From the NCBI GenBank assembly GCA_004764695.1, contig SMSO01000035.1, forward strand, positions 990,001 to 1,054,000: a stretch of DNA of 64,000 nt. The letters run 5' to 3'. Below are positions 43,001-51,539 of the stretch, piece by piece; the stretch's first letter is position 1; each line of letters begins with the position of its first letter. A model generated the notes under the pieces. It was not told the origin of the DNA. It did not search any database and saw only the letters and a list, made by a program, of their open reading frames with translations. The translations under genes were made by a program, and so were the position numbers. Source of the DNA: Schizochytrium sp. TIO01. Its lineage: Eukaryota; Sar; Bigyra; Thraustochytrida; Thraustochytriidae.

Positions 43001-46000
43001 CGTCTCTTCTCTTCAGCAATTCGAATTACACACCTAGCATCGACATCATCAAAAGGTTATTACTACCCGGCGAGGTCGACGAGGAAAGCGAATACAGGAA
43101 TGTGTCGACAGTTAATACAGAGTTCAGCATTGTTATGATTGAGCACCTTTGTGAAATCATCTGTGAGGTCATCAACCTTGCACAAAATGGGGAGCTTGGT
43201 GGTCATCTTGATATTGTCGTCGATGGACTACATCTTCTTCTGACCGCTGCCAATTTGTTTGCAGATAATGGGGAGGTTCTTCTTTGCATTTCAAAGAGTA
43301 TCGCAAAAGTCGCTCAGCTAATGAAGGAACTTCCTACTCGCTTACAGAAAGAAAATTGGTGCATCGAAGCTATGAAAGTTATGATGAACGCAATTATGGA
43401 TCTGTCAGGTAATCAAGATAACTCTGCATTTTTCATGAAGAGTTCAAATAGCACAAGTAAGTTCGCATGGGAAATACGCTATTTTCTTCGTCACAACAAG
43501 TTGCTGCTTATGCCAGAACTTACTCGTCTTTACATGTGCAAAGCGACTGTAAATTGCTCGGAGCTTTGGCTCTCACAGAGTTCGAAACCTGGTATCAAAC
43601 TAGCAACATATGTACTCTATAATAGCTGTATGGATAAGCAAGGCTACATGCTCCGAACAGGTGCAGCAGCACTGTGTTCACCACTTTTGGCTCGCCTCAA
43701 AGCTAGTGATCCTCTAGCCCTGCTCCATGGCTTTGTGAATTCAATTCAAAGTACACACGATAGCGCAGCTGTAGAAACTTTACGCGGCCTACCTCAAAGC
43801 CTCCCTTTCGTAGACGGTGGGGAGTCTGATGGAGACTCTGGGAACCAGGAAGAAAACCAGGAACTGTGTTGCGCCGATATAGACGATGTCGACAATGAAC
43901 AGGCTGATATGTCTTCTCTCACCATGGATTCTTTAGCGAACCTGTCTGAAACAGAACGTGAGAATTTCATTCGTTATTTCCAAGATGACGAAACTGTGTG
44001 GAGCAACTGGAACCTACTTACGAAATTAGCTTGCGCCTCCCACGCCCTGGTACGCTCTGTGCTCTTTCGCTTGGCGATATTTGCATCAATGAATATACCT
44101 AAAAACAGCAACCGCAATCATTCTCAGCAAAAATCAGAGCGAGGGGTATTACGTAGGTCTTTCCTGCGAGAGCTAGTGATTCAAATTAGCAAATCGGTTG
44201 CCTGTCCTCATATTTTCTTTGCGCAGAGTGAATTCTTGTTAATGAATTGGGTTCGATATGGTCCATGTCCAGCAGGAGATCCTCTACAAAACTTTCCATG
44301 TTATGTTTTCGATATTGAAACTCGTAAGCCCAATCACTTTGATATGGTCGCCATCCCTCGTGCATTTGTTGGTTTACTCCTCCATAGTGGTATCAATGGC
44401 GGTTTGAAACTTCAAGGGAGAATCCAAAGCTTGAAGTCCAAAGCTCCAACTCTGCCCGAAGTTCTTCATCTTTACAAATGGGAACTCTATGGGTACCTTG
44501 GCATGCTTAAAAAACCGGACTTATGGAATAACCTTAAGCAAACGTATGACATTCAACTCAACAATGATCCTCTAGGACAAACACAGGCTGTCCTTGCTGC
44601 TTTAGACTTAGTGTCTACTCCGCAGGGAGGGTTCGGGGACTACAAAGGTTTATCAGCGGAAAAAGTGTGCTCTTTCGCACAAGATCTCTTGTGCCTAGAT
44701 TCAGACCAATGTTCGTCGAACTTGAGCGACATTATTGTGCATCTCAACGAGCGTGCCCAACTTGATCGCGGGGCTACAATTCCAGCTCTTAAAGCTGTGA
44801 TCGAATGGCTTATCTCCAAAAATGCCTTTGATTCTCAACCCATGGCGTTGACTGCTAGTTTAAACCTTGTCATTTACTTATTGCGATGTTTTGAAGACGC
44901 CAGTGAGGAGGAAAACATTGATCTTGCAATCGACTGTCTATACTATTTAGGAAATTCTGCAAGTCGTACCGAATCGGGGCGATCGGTGATGGAGCGCAAT
45001 GTTCTTGTAGTAGCCACCACATTGCGGGATTTTCTTCTTCGGTGCCCAGATACAAGGTGCGAGCGAAGGAGAACGCTAGAAGATTCGAAACTTCAATGGA
45101 CACGAGACCTTGCTCAATTTCTTCCGCAAGTTGTTCACACTTTATTGCTGGTACCGGGATTTGAGTCGCAATTAAGCAATCATGAGGATCAACCGAGCAT
45201 TTTTGCTTGTCTTGTTGAGGCTTTTGGAAGAGGTTCTTCTCTACTACTGCTGCTCCGGATGAATCCAATAGTTTATGCACCAACTTATGTTGCTGTGCTT
45301 ACAATGGTTATCGCACAGCTGGAAAAACTCGACCTTGCGTTGCAAGATCCAATGCTTGGTCAAGCAACATTAATTCTAGGCTCTTTAATGCATGATGTAC
45401 CAGAGAACATTCGCGATCTGGCTGCACAATGCCTAGGGTTGATCGGTTGTGTGGATGAGTCTGTGATGGATCTTTTCCAAGCGAATGTAGACTTGGAGAC
45501 CCAACGCACCGCAGACTATGACGGTGTTTATGAGATTATGGAGTATCTTGATTGTGCGCTGGCATCTCCAGATGTCAAGATTTCTAGCTCGGCTCTTGAA
45601 GGTCTTCGCTGCAATGCAGACCTCGTTGTGGAGACTCTATCATCTGGATCAAATTCCAGCTCTTCAAAGCTTGCAATCTATGATGATTGCATCGGCAATA
45701 TTAAACACCTCGGAAGGAATTATCGGAATCGCCGGCGGAAGGATAAAGTTCAACTTGATAGTGAGTTTGCAACTGTACTTGTTCGGAGGTCAATAAGTTG
45801 TCTTTTTGCAAACTTTCGTGCCGAGCAAAAGGGTCTAATCTCATCCTTGCGTTTTAATGTATGTTCAAGCCTCTGGCAAGCATTTGATACCCCATTTAAT
45901 GATTGGATCTGTCGTTTGGGCTATGCGATGTGCAGCAACATATGGGGATCAGAGAAAGAACCTCTGCAATACTGTCGTGAGTTAGCGGCAGTAGATCCAC

Positions 46001-49000
46001 GCTTCTCCCGCTTACTTCTTCCACGGGTAATTCACAAGCTTGTTACTAGCGGCAGCAATGATACTTTGAAGGGGCTGGCTAACATTTTTAACGAAATGTT
46101 AGACCCTGAAAACCAAGTGCCAGGAGATAAAGTTCGGGTTGTCCTTGAGGCGCTGGCATTCACGCGTAGACGCTTTGTTAAATCTAAGCCCAAACAAGCA
46201 TTGCGAGATCGTCTCTCAGAACTAATTGACCCCCTGCATATTGGTCGCGCAGCTCTAGGTTGCGATATGCCAGCGACAGCATTAATGTATCTGCAAAGCT
46301 TTATCGAAAGGCCTGGACAAGAATCGTCTCAGCTCATATTCGATGCCTACAGACAACTTGGGTCTGTTGAAGATATGAAGTGCGCTGGTCTTTCCAATGC
46401 TTATCCTATACTTCACTATGAGAAGCGAAATTGGCTTACTGCTCTGGTGGGCGTTGATGGTTCTCTTGCCCGGTCTGCATTGAGGGATGCAAGTCACAGT
46501 GAGCAAGATTCTACTCGAGCATTACCTTTTACGGGGAGTGTTCATTCTTCGCTGCAGCCCAGTGATCATGGGATTCTTTCTGGCGCCTTGCGGAATTTAG
46601 GGTTGCACCAATTGCTTGATATGGTAAATCCTAGCCCCGCAGAGGCAGAGTGGCGGATGAGCTCTACTTCACAAACTATGGATGACGCATGGGATTGGAA
46701 CTCTCTGGATGTAGTCTATAGCGGTGCGTTGCGAGCACTTCGAAGTGGCTCACAAGCGAAATTGAAACAAATTCTTGCACTTGGCCTCGCCGAGGCAACC
46801 CGCCGGATGGAGTCAAAGCTGTCAACAGGCGAATGCTCAAATCAAATTTATTCAAATCTTGGAGACTTACAGCGCTTGAGCGAGCTGAGTCGAGCTTTCG
46901 CCGGCTCCAGAAATCAAGTTTCGAAGTTGGAAACCCTTGTATCTGCCTGGGATCAGCATTTAGTTGCGCAGCGTCAGTTAGTGTATGAGCTTGGTGAACC
47001 TCTTTTATCGCTACGCACATCTATGCTCAAGGCTGTCAAAGGGAGTTTAGGGGATCATCTTGTTGCCGCTGCAAAGTTTGCTCGAAATCAGGGAAAACCA
47101 GAGGTAGCGCGCAATCTTTTGTTGCAGCATGGGAAAGAAATGAATGACAAAGAGGCCAATGATGCTGTATCGTTTGAGACAGCTTGTGTCTTATGGGCCT
47201 GTGGAGAACAGCAGGAAGCAATTTCTTTAGTGAAACAGCTCATCAGTCGGGAATGTCAGAGGTCACCTATTTCAAATCCTACTTTAGTTTCTCAAATGAT
47301 GCACCAAGTTGGTCGTTGGCTCTTGAAGGTTTCTCACGAGTCTCCACCTGACATTATGATCTGGTTCCAAGACAGTATCGAAATAGCTACTCAGAGTGGA
47401 ATAGCTCAATCTGAGCTTGCTCAAAGCCAAGCCACTTATACAAGCTACCTTGACCATCTATACCGCACCCTCTATGGAAGAATGACTTCCCCTGAGTACA
47501 AGCGTACGGAGCGGTCTTTGAAAAAGCTCGAAGAGCGACTTTGCAAGGCACGAGAGAATCTTAACACAACCCGGAAAAAATCGGAACAATCTGATTTGAA
47601 GCGTGTTATCAGAGATTTGGAAAAGGTTGTTCAGCCTTCGAGGACTGAACGAGACCAAGAGATGGAGCTACTTGGCCATTATCTAGAACAAACAGCTGAG
47701 CAGCTTGGTCGCGCTATTTGTGCAAGTCCCGAGACCCCTTTGAAGTTTGTGTTCAGACTCGTTGGCCTTTGGTTCAATCATTTAGATAATGAAATAGTTG
47801 CCACTGCTGCAACTGCGATTCCAACCAAAAAGTTACTTCCTCTTGCATATCAGATTGCCTCTCGCGTAGGTATGAATAACGGTTTGGATAACTTCCTTGC
47901 CAGTTTTGCCTGTGATGAGTTATTTGATGTTTATCCTCATATCCACGCCCTGGCAAATGGTGATCAAATCCCTGAAGGTCAACGTCTTCGCAATTACGCC
48001 ATACAAAATACTAGCAAAGTTGATTCTGCAAAACAAGTCACAAGGAAAATTCGCAAACTAGCGGTTAAACTGCAAGTAGTAGAGGCTTTGGATAGCATTC
48101 TCTCTGCACTCACTTATCTCGCGTGCCATGACGTGGGCCCTCGACCAAGTCGCTCAAAAGTTTTTCGCACGAGTGACTGTCGTAATTTCAAAACTATGAT
48201 GACTCAGTATCGAGATATAAATATTCACATCCCGCTACTTTCTCCAAACGATAAAGTCCTGAATGTTCTTCCAGAGTTTCAAATAACAGCAAGTGGAATC
48301 AATGTGCCTAAGATTTTGACATTGCAGATGTCGAGTGGCAAAAAACGACGTATCCTTCTCAAGGGCAGTGATGATCTACGACAAGACGCAGTTATACAGC
48401 AACTTTTTACGTTGATGCAATATCTCTTGTCAGATGCACGACTAACCATTCGCACGTATAAGGTAGTGCCGTTGACCCCTGTAGCTGGACTTATTGAATG
48501 GGTGGAGAACACTATTCCAATTGGTGAGTATCTCTGCAGTTTTAACAACAGCGGTGCAGCGCACGATCGCTATTTAGAAAAGGGTGACTGGCCACATCCA
48601 AAGTGTAGCAACTTGATGAGACAAGCGCACGAAACGGCGAAATCCACTAAGAAAACGACTATCATGAAGCGTCACAAGTCAATGAACGTAGGAGGGCCTT
48701 CTGCCCGTCGAAGGTCAAGTCGAGGTATGATAGGTGAGAGTGAGACGTCTATGGATGGCACAGATACTAGTACGCCATCCTCGACCGGAGACGTTATCTT
48801 AGATGAATACCGCAAGGTTTGTAGACACTTCAAACCTGTGATGCGATTTTTCTTCCTCGAGACGTTTGCTTCATCTGCAGAATGGTATCTTCGACGAAAG
48901 GTATACACCCAGTCCGTAGCTGTGAATAGCATGGTAGGCCATATTTTTGGAGTTGGTGATCGTCATTTACAAAACATTCTGATCGACAAGACAACAGCAG

Positions 49001-49542
49001 AACTTGTGCATATCGACTTTGGAGTCCTCTTTGATTTTGGAAAGGTTTTGAATACCCCTGAAAGAGTGCCCTTTCGGTTAACACGTGATATTGTAGATGG
49101 CATGGCTTCTGGATCAACAGCAGGAACATTTGTAAAAACCTGTGAGCAAACCATGACAATCCTTCGAGAAAACCATGAGCTTATTACTACAATCTGTGAT
49201 GTGCTTGTTCATGACCCAATATACAATTGGACTGTGCGGGTCAAAGATGACCGGGGAAACCGAGACGAAGGATCTGAAGAAAATGAAGTGAATGAAAATA
49301 ATGCTGGGAGAAGAAGTCTCATTGCGCATGATGGAGACAGTGACGGTGGCGGTGACAGTGACAGTGATAAGAATGAAGTAGCTGAAAACGTGCTTGCACG
49401 AATTCAAGCGAAATTACATGGTCGCGAAGATACTGGCGGAGAGTCGCTGAATGTTAGTCGACATGTGAGGTGGCTCATTCAGCAAGCCCAAAATGAAGAG
49501 AACCTCGCACATATGTTTCCTGGTTGGGCACCGTGGGTATGA
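40072..49542 (+). CDS. ATM: ATM serine/threonine protein kinase
   Basis: The protein has 3156 residues in one exon (human ATM 3056). ATM is activated by MRN at DNA double-strand breaks and phosphorylates SQ/TQ sites. An ATM/Tel1 N-terminal (TAN) motif lies at about residues 15-40. A long helical solenoid follows, then a FAT domain (about 2050-2600), a PI3K-like kinase domain (about 2700-3060) and a C-terminal FATC ending FPGWAPWV (human LFPGWKAWV). The ATP-contact motif LLKGSDDLRQDAVIQ starts at about 2757. The catalytic loop GVGDRHLQN is at 2961-2969, and the activation motif carries Asp2982 in DFG. PFRLTRDIVDGM, with the Arg-Asp-Ile-Val core, is specific for ATM/Tel1 among PIKKs. Oddities are a basic, Ser-rich insertion of about 50 residues inside the kinase domain (about 2855-2905) and an acidic Asp/Ser/Gly tract (about 3065-3105) before FATC. 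AATAAA lies about 60 nt after the stop. Confidence 0.97.
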   Translation: MAIAAGAGSWARLYDQLQGIKAGTLKNRATAFEEVRRLLDDEALCEQITAHNTEVEAQPSAWGEVCCTTLEGIEWMLKNTRAQNLAHVIQRPLAVLRMVVSISGGAEGLHSTRVTKRILEFCFDKMSADNHLQESGTEYLHIIRSLLSSSRAHHVNQKMLQRAWQFSKKHMNSTRANESNLAAELLWAFLKSVRFEICKELEVDIMHGMQSWLSDNDANDLPNDVERRDKFLLDIISAFIWARQRSFYPILAAHANIVPDYVLRRVAQKLVITSPLRTSALCCLHRQLVLFAQHAEAWAIEPQNPLGVGPIKTSLLDKVWTIELGIFKDSMKDLANIASLFNFQVENQSNTQNLDENFEVKPGLQVHLDFAADLLYWHEQTKDSNFGIADILQNIQEASAPARQQSIQAVPWLQLLCTYFDRHSKMGWQVTSEANLQSIIHVMHDRLNRVSAAQQETEWILKCCISLIRARDSKQSSCWYELWRIVVNKVMFKIPQGHRETGLQLVILLIHRQFIDSTSIGSATKSICKMCDIDLDSEHILQNSCSAAVEPRESVQLSENLEVEQHAVSSNDLSEPSIAKLEVLACLFRSASLHEDQDLRSRQIVLSWACHFLPTRKKPKTQDFIRALSNLFVALTSRLNILWQPTCLKWDQPHAPERSNETTYLSILAEEACQKQLYNRLVNESHRLLAMLRESENESSCDTARAVRQAAQLAYIIGQVYELTCMECKDQDEIHSIHGQLLSMILKYLGQKNLIWGGSEQRTISSALGENLLLTAIKPRTSVQSSLSSRDSDFPSCAVDEIFSMLKNIKLKHQVVFELDSPSFTGLASSSTRSQITTPDDVQTTRPVSVAAQTASKRRKLNYLRNEPDMMDVDQALFYSDRHQSNHPNQSRKDTDSDSSDEEDIDAFSGEFGESYTSQLTISSSRNNFTIKRSGSQASSARIALAMSPSVSDINLGHRIQHCDALIFARNLIRIVTSLLFSNSNYTPSIDIIKRLLLPGEVDEESEYRNVSTVNTEFSIVMIEHLCEIICEVINLAQNGELGGHLDIVVDGLHLLLTAANLFADNGEVLLCISKSIAKVAQLMKELPTRLQKENWCIEAMKVMMNAIMDLSGNQDNSAFFMKSSNSTSKFAWEIRYFLRHNKLLLMPELTRLYMCKATVNCSELWLSQSSKPGIKLATYVLYNSCMDKQGYMLRTGAAALCSPLLARLKASDPLALLHGFVNSIQSTHDSAAVETLRGLPQSLPFVDGGESDGDSGNQEENQELCCADIDDVDNEQADMSSLTMDSLANLSETERENFIRYFQDDETVWSNWNLLTKLACASHALVRSVLFRLAIFASMNIPKNSNRNHSQQKSERGVLRRSFLRELVIQISKSVACPHIFFAQSEFLLMNWVRYGPCPAGDPLQNFPCYVFDIETRKPNHFDMVAIPRAFVGLLLHSGINGGLKLQGRIQSLKSKAPTLPEVLHLYKWELYGYLGMLKKPDLWNNLKQTYDIQLNNDPLGQTQAVLAALDLVSTPQGGFGDYKGLSAEKVCSFAQDLLCLDSDQCSSNLSDIIVHLNERAQLDRGATIPALKAVIEWLISKNAFDSQPMALTASLNLVIYLLRCFEDASEEENIDLAIDCLYYLGNSASRTESGRSVMERNVLVVATTLRDFLLRCPDTRCERRRTLEDSKLQWTRDLAQFLPQVVHTLLLVPGFESQLSNHEDQPSIFACLVEAFGRGSSLLLLLRMNPIVYAPTYVAVLTMVIAQLEKLDLALQDPMLGQATLILGSLMHDVPENIRDLAAQCLGLIGCVDESVMDLFQANVDLETQRTADYDGVYEIMEYLDCALASPDVKISSSALEGLRCNADLVVETLSSGSNSSSSKLAIYDDCIGNIKHLGRNYRNRRRKDKVQLDSEFATVLVRRSISCLFANFRAEQKGLISSLRFNVCSSLWQAFDTPFNDWICRLGYAMCSNIWGSEKEPLQYCRELAAVDPRFSRLLLPRVIHKLVTSGSNDTLKGLANIFNEMLDPENQVPGDKVRVVLEALAFTRRRFVKSKPKQALRDRLSELIDPLHIGRAALGCDMPATALMYLQSFIERPGQESSQLIFDAYRQLGSVEDMKCAGLSNAYPILHYEKRNWLTALVGVDGSLARSALRDASHSEQDSTRALPFTGSVHSSLQPSDHGILSGALRNLGLHQLLDMVNPSPAEAEWRMSSTSQTMDDAWDWNSLDVVYSGALRALRSGSQAKLKQILALGLAEATRRMESKLSTGECSNQIYSNLGDLQRLSELSRAFAGSRNQVSKLETLVSAWDQHLVAQRQLVYELGEPLLSLRTSMLKAVKGSLGDHLVAAAKFARNQGKPEVARNLLLQHGKEMNDKEANDAVSFETACVLWACGEQQEAISLVKQLISRECQRSPISNPTLVSQMMHQVGRWLLKVSHESPPDIMIWFQDSIEIATQSGIAQSELAQSQATYTSYLDHLYRTLYGRMTSPEYKRTERSLKKLEERLCKARENLNTTRKKSEQSDLKRVIRDLEKVVQPSRTERDQEMELLGHYLEQTAEQLGRAICASPETPLKFVFRLVGLWFNHLDNEIVATAATAIPTKKLLPLAYQIASRVGMNNGLDNFLASFACDELFDVYPHIHALANGDQIPEGQRLRNYAIQNTSKVDSAKQVTRKIRKLAVKLQVVEALDSILSALTYLACHDVGPRPSRSKVFRTSDCRNFKTMMTQYRDINIHIPLLSPNDKVLNVLPEFQITASGINVPKILTLQMSSGKKRRILLKGSDDLRQDAVIQQLFTLMQYLLSDARLTIRTYKVVPLTPVAGLIEWVENTIPIGEYLCSFNNSGAAHDRYLEKGDWPHPKCSNLMRQAHETAKSTKKTTIMKRHKSMNVGGPSARRRSSRGMIGESETSMDGTDTSTPSSTGDVILDEYRKVCRHFKPVMRFFFLETFASSAEWYLRRKVYTQSVAVNSMVGHIFGVGDRHLQNILIDKTTAELVHIDFGVLFDFGKVLNTPERVPFRLTRDIVDGMASGSTAGTFVKTCEQTMTILRENHELITTICDVLVHDPIYNWTVRVKDDRGNRDEGSEENEVNENNAGRRSLIAHDGDSDGGGDSDSDKNEVAENVLARIQAKLHGREDTGGESLNVSRHVRWLIQQAQNEENLAHMFPGWAPWV

Positions 49543-49691
49543 GCATAATTCACTCAATTGTTTATTTATGTTGGAGAAGAATATAAAACCATGATAAATA
49601 TGAATAAATAAAGTGTATATAACTCAGATGGGTTGGGTTAATTTAAAGCCAAAAACAAATTACCTTGACAGTCCCTGCTAGTGCGATCACG

Positions 49692-49940
49692 ATGGATTGG
49701 GATGACATTTTTTTCGAGGACGGGAAGGCTAAGCCCGTGATGCTCCTCAAAGGCGACTTTGGGGAGCACAGGGAAGAGGTCGAATCTCTCCAGAGAGAGA
49801 TGGGGACCCTTGACGCCCAGATTAGTGCTTTGCAACGTGAATTAGAGTCGCCGAGTCAACGCTCTAACGAAACATTTCTCCATACTTTAAAAGATCAGGA
49901 GATATCTCAAGAACACAGGGTTATTCTAATTAGTCTCTGA
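49692..49940 (+). CDS. Possible small coiled-coil protein
   Basis: It has 82 codons from an ATG at 49692, 150 bp after ATM on the same strand. The N-terminus is acidic (Asp-Trp-Asp-Asp), and residues 33-55 show heptad-like Leu/Ile spacing compatible with a coiled coil. The frame ends 26 bp before the convergent pyroglutamyl-peptidase stop. The orderly composition and ATG support a real gene; the small size and lack of any recognised family argue for caution. Confidence 0.4.
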   Translation: MDWDDIFFEDGKAKPVMLLKGDFGEHREEVESLQREMGTLDAQISALQRELESPSQRSNETFLHTLKDQEISQEHRVILISL

Positions 49941-49965
49941 TCATCCATTTTATTTCGTAGAGATC

Positions 49966-50787
49966 TTATACAGCCTTCGTTGTCTGAAGTTCAATAAGTT
50001 CCTCATATGACGAAATTGGTGACACTTGTGGATGACTTTGGATCCAATCACGTTTTTCATCTTCAGATGCATCCTGACCTAGCGCAAGCAACAAAGTTGC
50101 ATCCTTTGGGTTTTGGCGATATATCTCAGACAGTCTGTAATTAGGAATCATTTCCAAAATTCTTTCGATTACTGCCATCTGAGAGGATAAGTTGACAGTC
50201 GAAAAGTCAGGCACATGAACAAAGAGAACATTTGCACCGTGGCGTGAAAGGCTTGAATAATAAACATAGTTGCATACAAACCGACCAGGGTCATCAGTCA
50301 CATTGATGTTCACCGTGCCGTCAAGAGCCTTTCGAAGTTCGCTACACAGAGAGGCTAAATCAAAACCACAGGAAAGAAAAGGTTGGCCACCAGGTATAAT
50401 TTCTTCCTTATTCGGCTTCTCTCCTCGCTCATCAGGTACGCGAAAGGTTGCCTCATTATATGATTTGTGTTCGAGGCGGAACCCCGGGGACCCACCATAG
50501 ACGCCCATATGGATCCAAATTACGTCTGAGGGATCAATACCTTGAGCTTGAAGCTCGGAATCGATTGCATCTAGGCCTTGACGCACACCTACCATTGATG
50601 TTTCGAGAATTTTTGTGAGTAAATTCGGATATTTCTTACGAAGATCTATCACCAACTTTGTAGTAGGGTTCTCTGGCACCCCGGCGAACTTGCCAAAGCC
50701 TGTTACTACAAACACCGGCCTTGAGGAGTTAAATTCCTGACTTTCTCGAGCAGTCTCATCACGACTTCCACGAAAACTTGCTGCCAT
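49966..50787 (-). CDS. Pyroglutamyl-peptidase I (peptidase C15)
   Basis: The protein has 273 residues from the first ATG (complement of 50785-50787). The frame is open 41 codons further up but only with a GTG. The enzyme removes N-terminal pyroglutamate from peptides, usually in the cytosol. Cys172 (in DPGRFVCNY) and His191 (in FVHVPD) have the same 19-residue spacing as Cys149 and His168 of human PGPEP1. Glu106 (in RLEHKSYN) is the likely third catalytic residue. The GFGKFAGVPENPT start of the domain (about residue 30) is typical of the family. It is longer than the usual 210-residue enzyme because of a Ser/Arg-rich N-terminus and an extended C-terminal helix. Convergent with ATM and the small ORF. 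Confidence 0.92.
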   Translation of the reverse strand: MAASFRGSRDETARESQEFNSSRPVFVVTGFGKFAGVPENPTTKLVIDLRKKYPNLLTKILETSMVGVRQGLDAIDSELQAQGIDPSDVIWIHMGVYGGSPGFRLEHKSYNEATFRVPDERGEKPNKEEIIPGGQPFLSCGFDLASLCSELRKALDGTVNINVTDDPGRFVCNYVYYSSLSRHGANVLFVHVPDFSTVNLSSQMAVIERILEMIPNYRLSEIYRQNPKDATLLLALGQDASEDEKRDWIQSHPQVSPISSYEELIELQTTKAV

Positions 50788-50989
50788 GGTTGGTGTGTTA
50801 GTTGATCCCCCTGTTTTCTGAGTAGGCGCTAATCTTATGAGAAGTTCGAGTAAGCTTCGCCAGTTAAAGCTTGTGAGCTTGACTCCCTTCGACAAGTTGT
50901 CGGAAAGCACCTATACGAGATTCAACTTAGATTGCCAAATATGTCATGATTTTGTGAACCTCAAGAGTTGTACTACTACTTAGGTACTA

Positions 50990-51006
50990 GGTAGGTAGGT
51001 AGGTAC
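50990..51006. repeat. (GGTA)4 microsatellite
   Basis: Four GGTA/TAGG units directly following a TAGGTAC box. Confidence 0.9.
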
Positions 51007-51224
51007 AAACTTTTAACTTTTTCCTAGTATTATAAATCAAAGGAGTGTAGAGTGAAGAGTGGATGCCCTGTATAGAAAGCCGCTTCCATAGTAGATGCCT
51101 CTGGGCATCGTGATATACCTTCAGAAGGTGAAAACCTCGTAATGGCTGTCCTTTACTGCCAAGCTAGGGCAGTGTATAGAAAAGAACATGTTAGCATATA
51201 CACTCTAGCACCATGGCATCATAT

Positions 51225-51539
51225 TTATGAGTATTCAGGGGCTTTTAGAATAGAGTTGAGAAAGTTCTTGGTCAAGTGCATCTTCTCATTTTGTAAAAAA
51301 TGGTAACATTGATTGATAATACTGCAGATAGTGTACAAGGTCATGAATGGTTCAAGTTCGAGATTTTTTGTACATAATGAGGATCCACAATAATAAATCA
51401 TGGCTGCGGTAACGAAGAGATACATAGATCGTTGCCAAGGATATGGCTTTGCATTAGAGTCAAGGAGGATGCCAATGGAATTAAATACTCTGGTATTGAG
51501 AAAAAACCCGGAAAAAAAAAATAAGATCAAGAGGGTCAT
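51225..51539 (-). CDS. Possible small membrane protein
   Basis: It has 104 codons from an ATG on the minus strand, with two to three hydrophobic segments (about residues 2-14, 40-57 and 66-82) and an aromatic-rich composition. No family is recognised. AT-rich DNA favours such frames by chance. Confidence 0.2.
   Translation of the reverse strand: MTLLILFFFSGFFLNTRVFNSIGILLDSNAKPYPWQRSMYLFVTAAMIYYCGSSLCTKNLELEPFMTLYTICSIINQCYHFLQNEKMHLTKNFLNSILKAPEYS

Noticed and set aside
50788-50910. 41-codon N-terminal extension of the pyroglutamyl-peptidase
   Set aside because: The only upstream initiation codon is GTG; the first ATG gives a complete catalytic domain.
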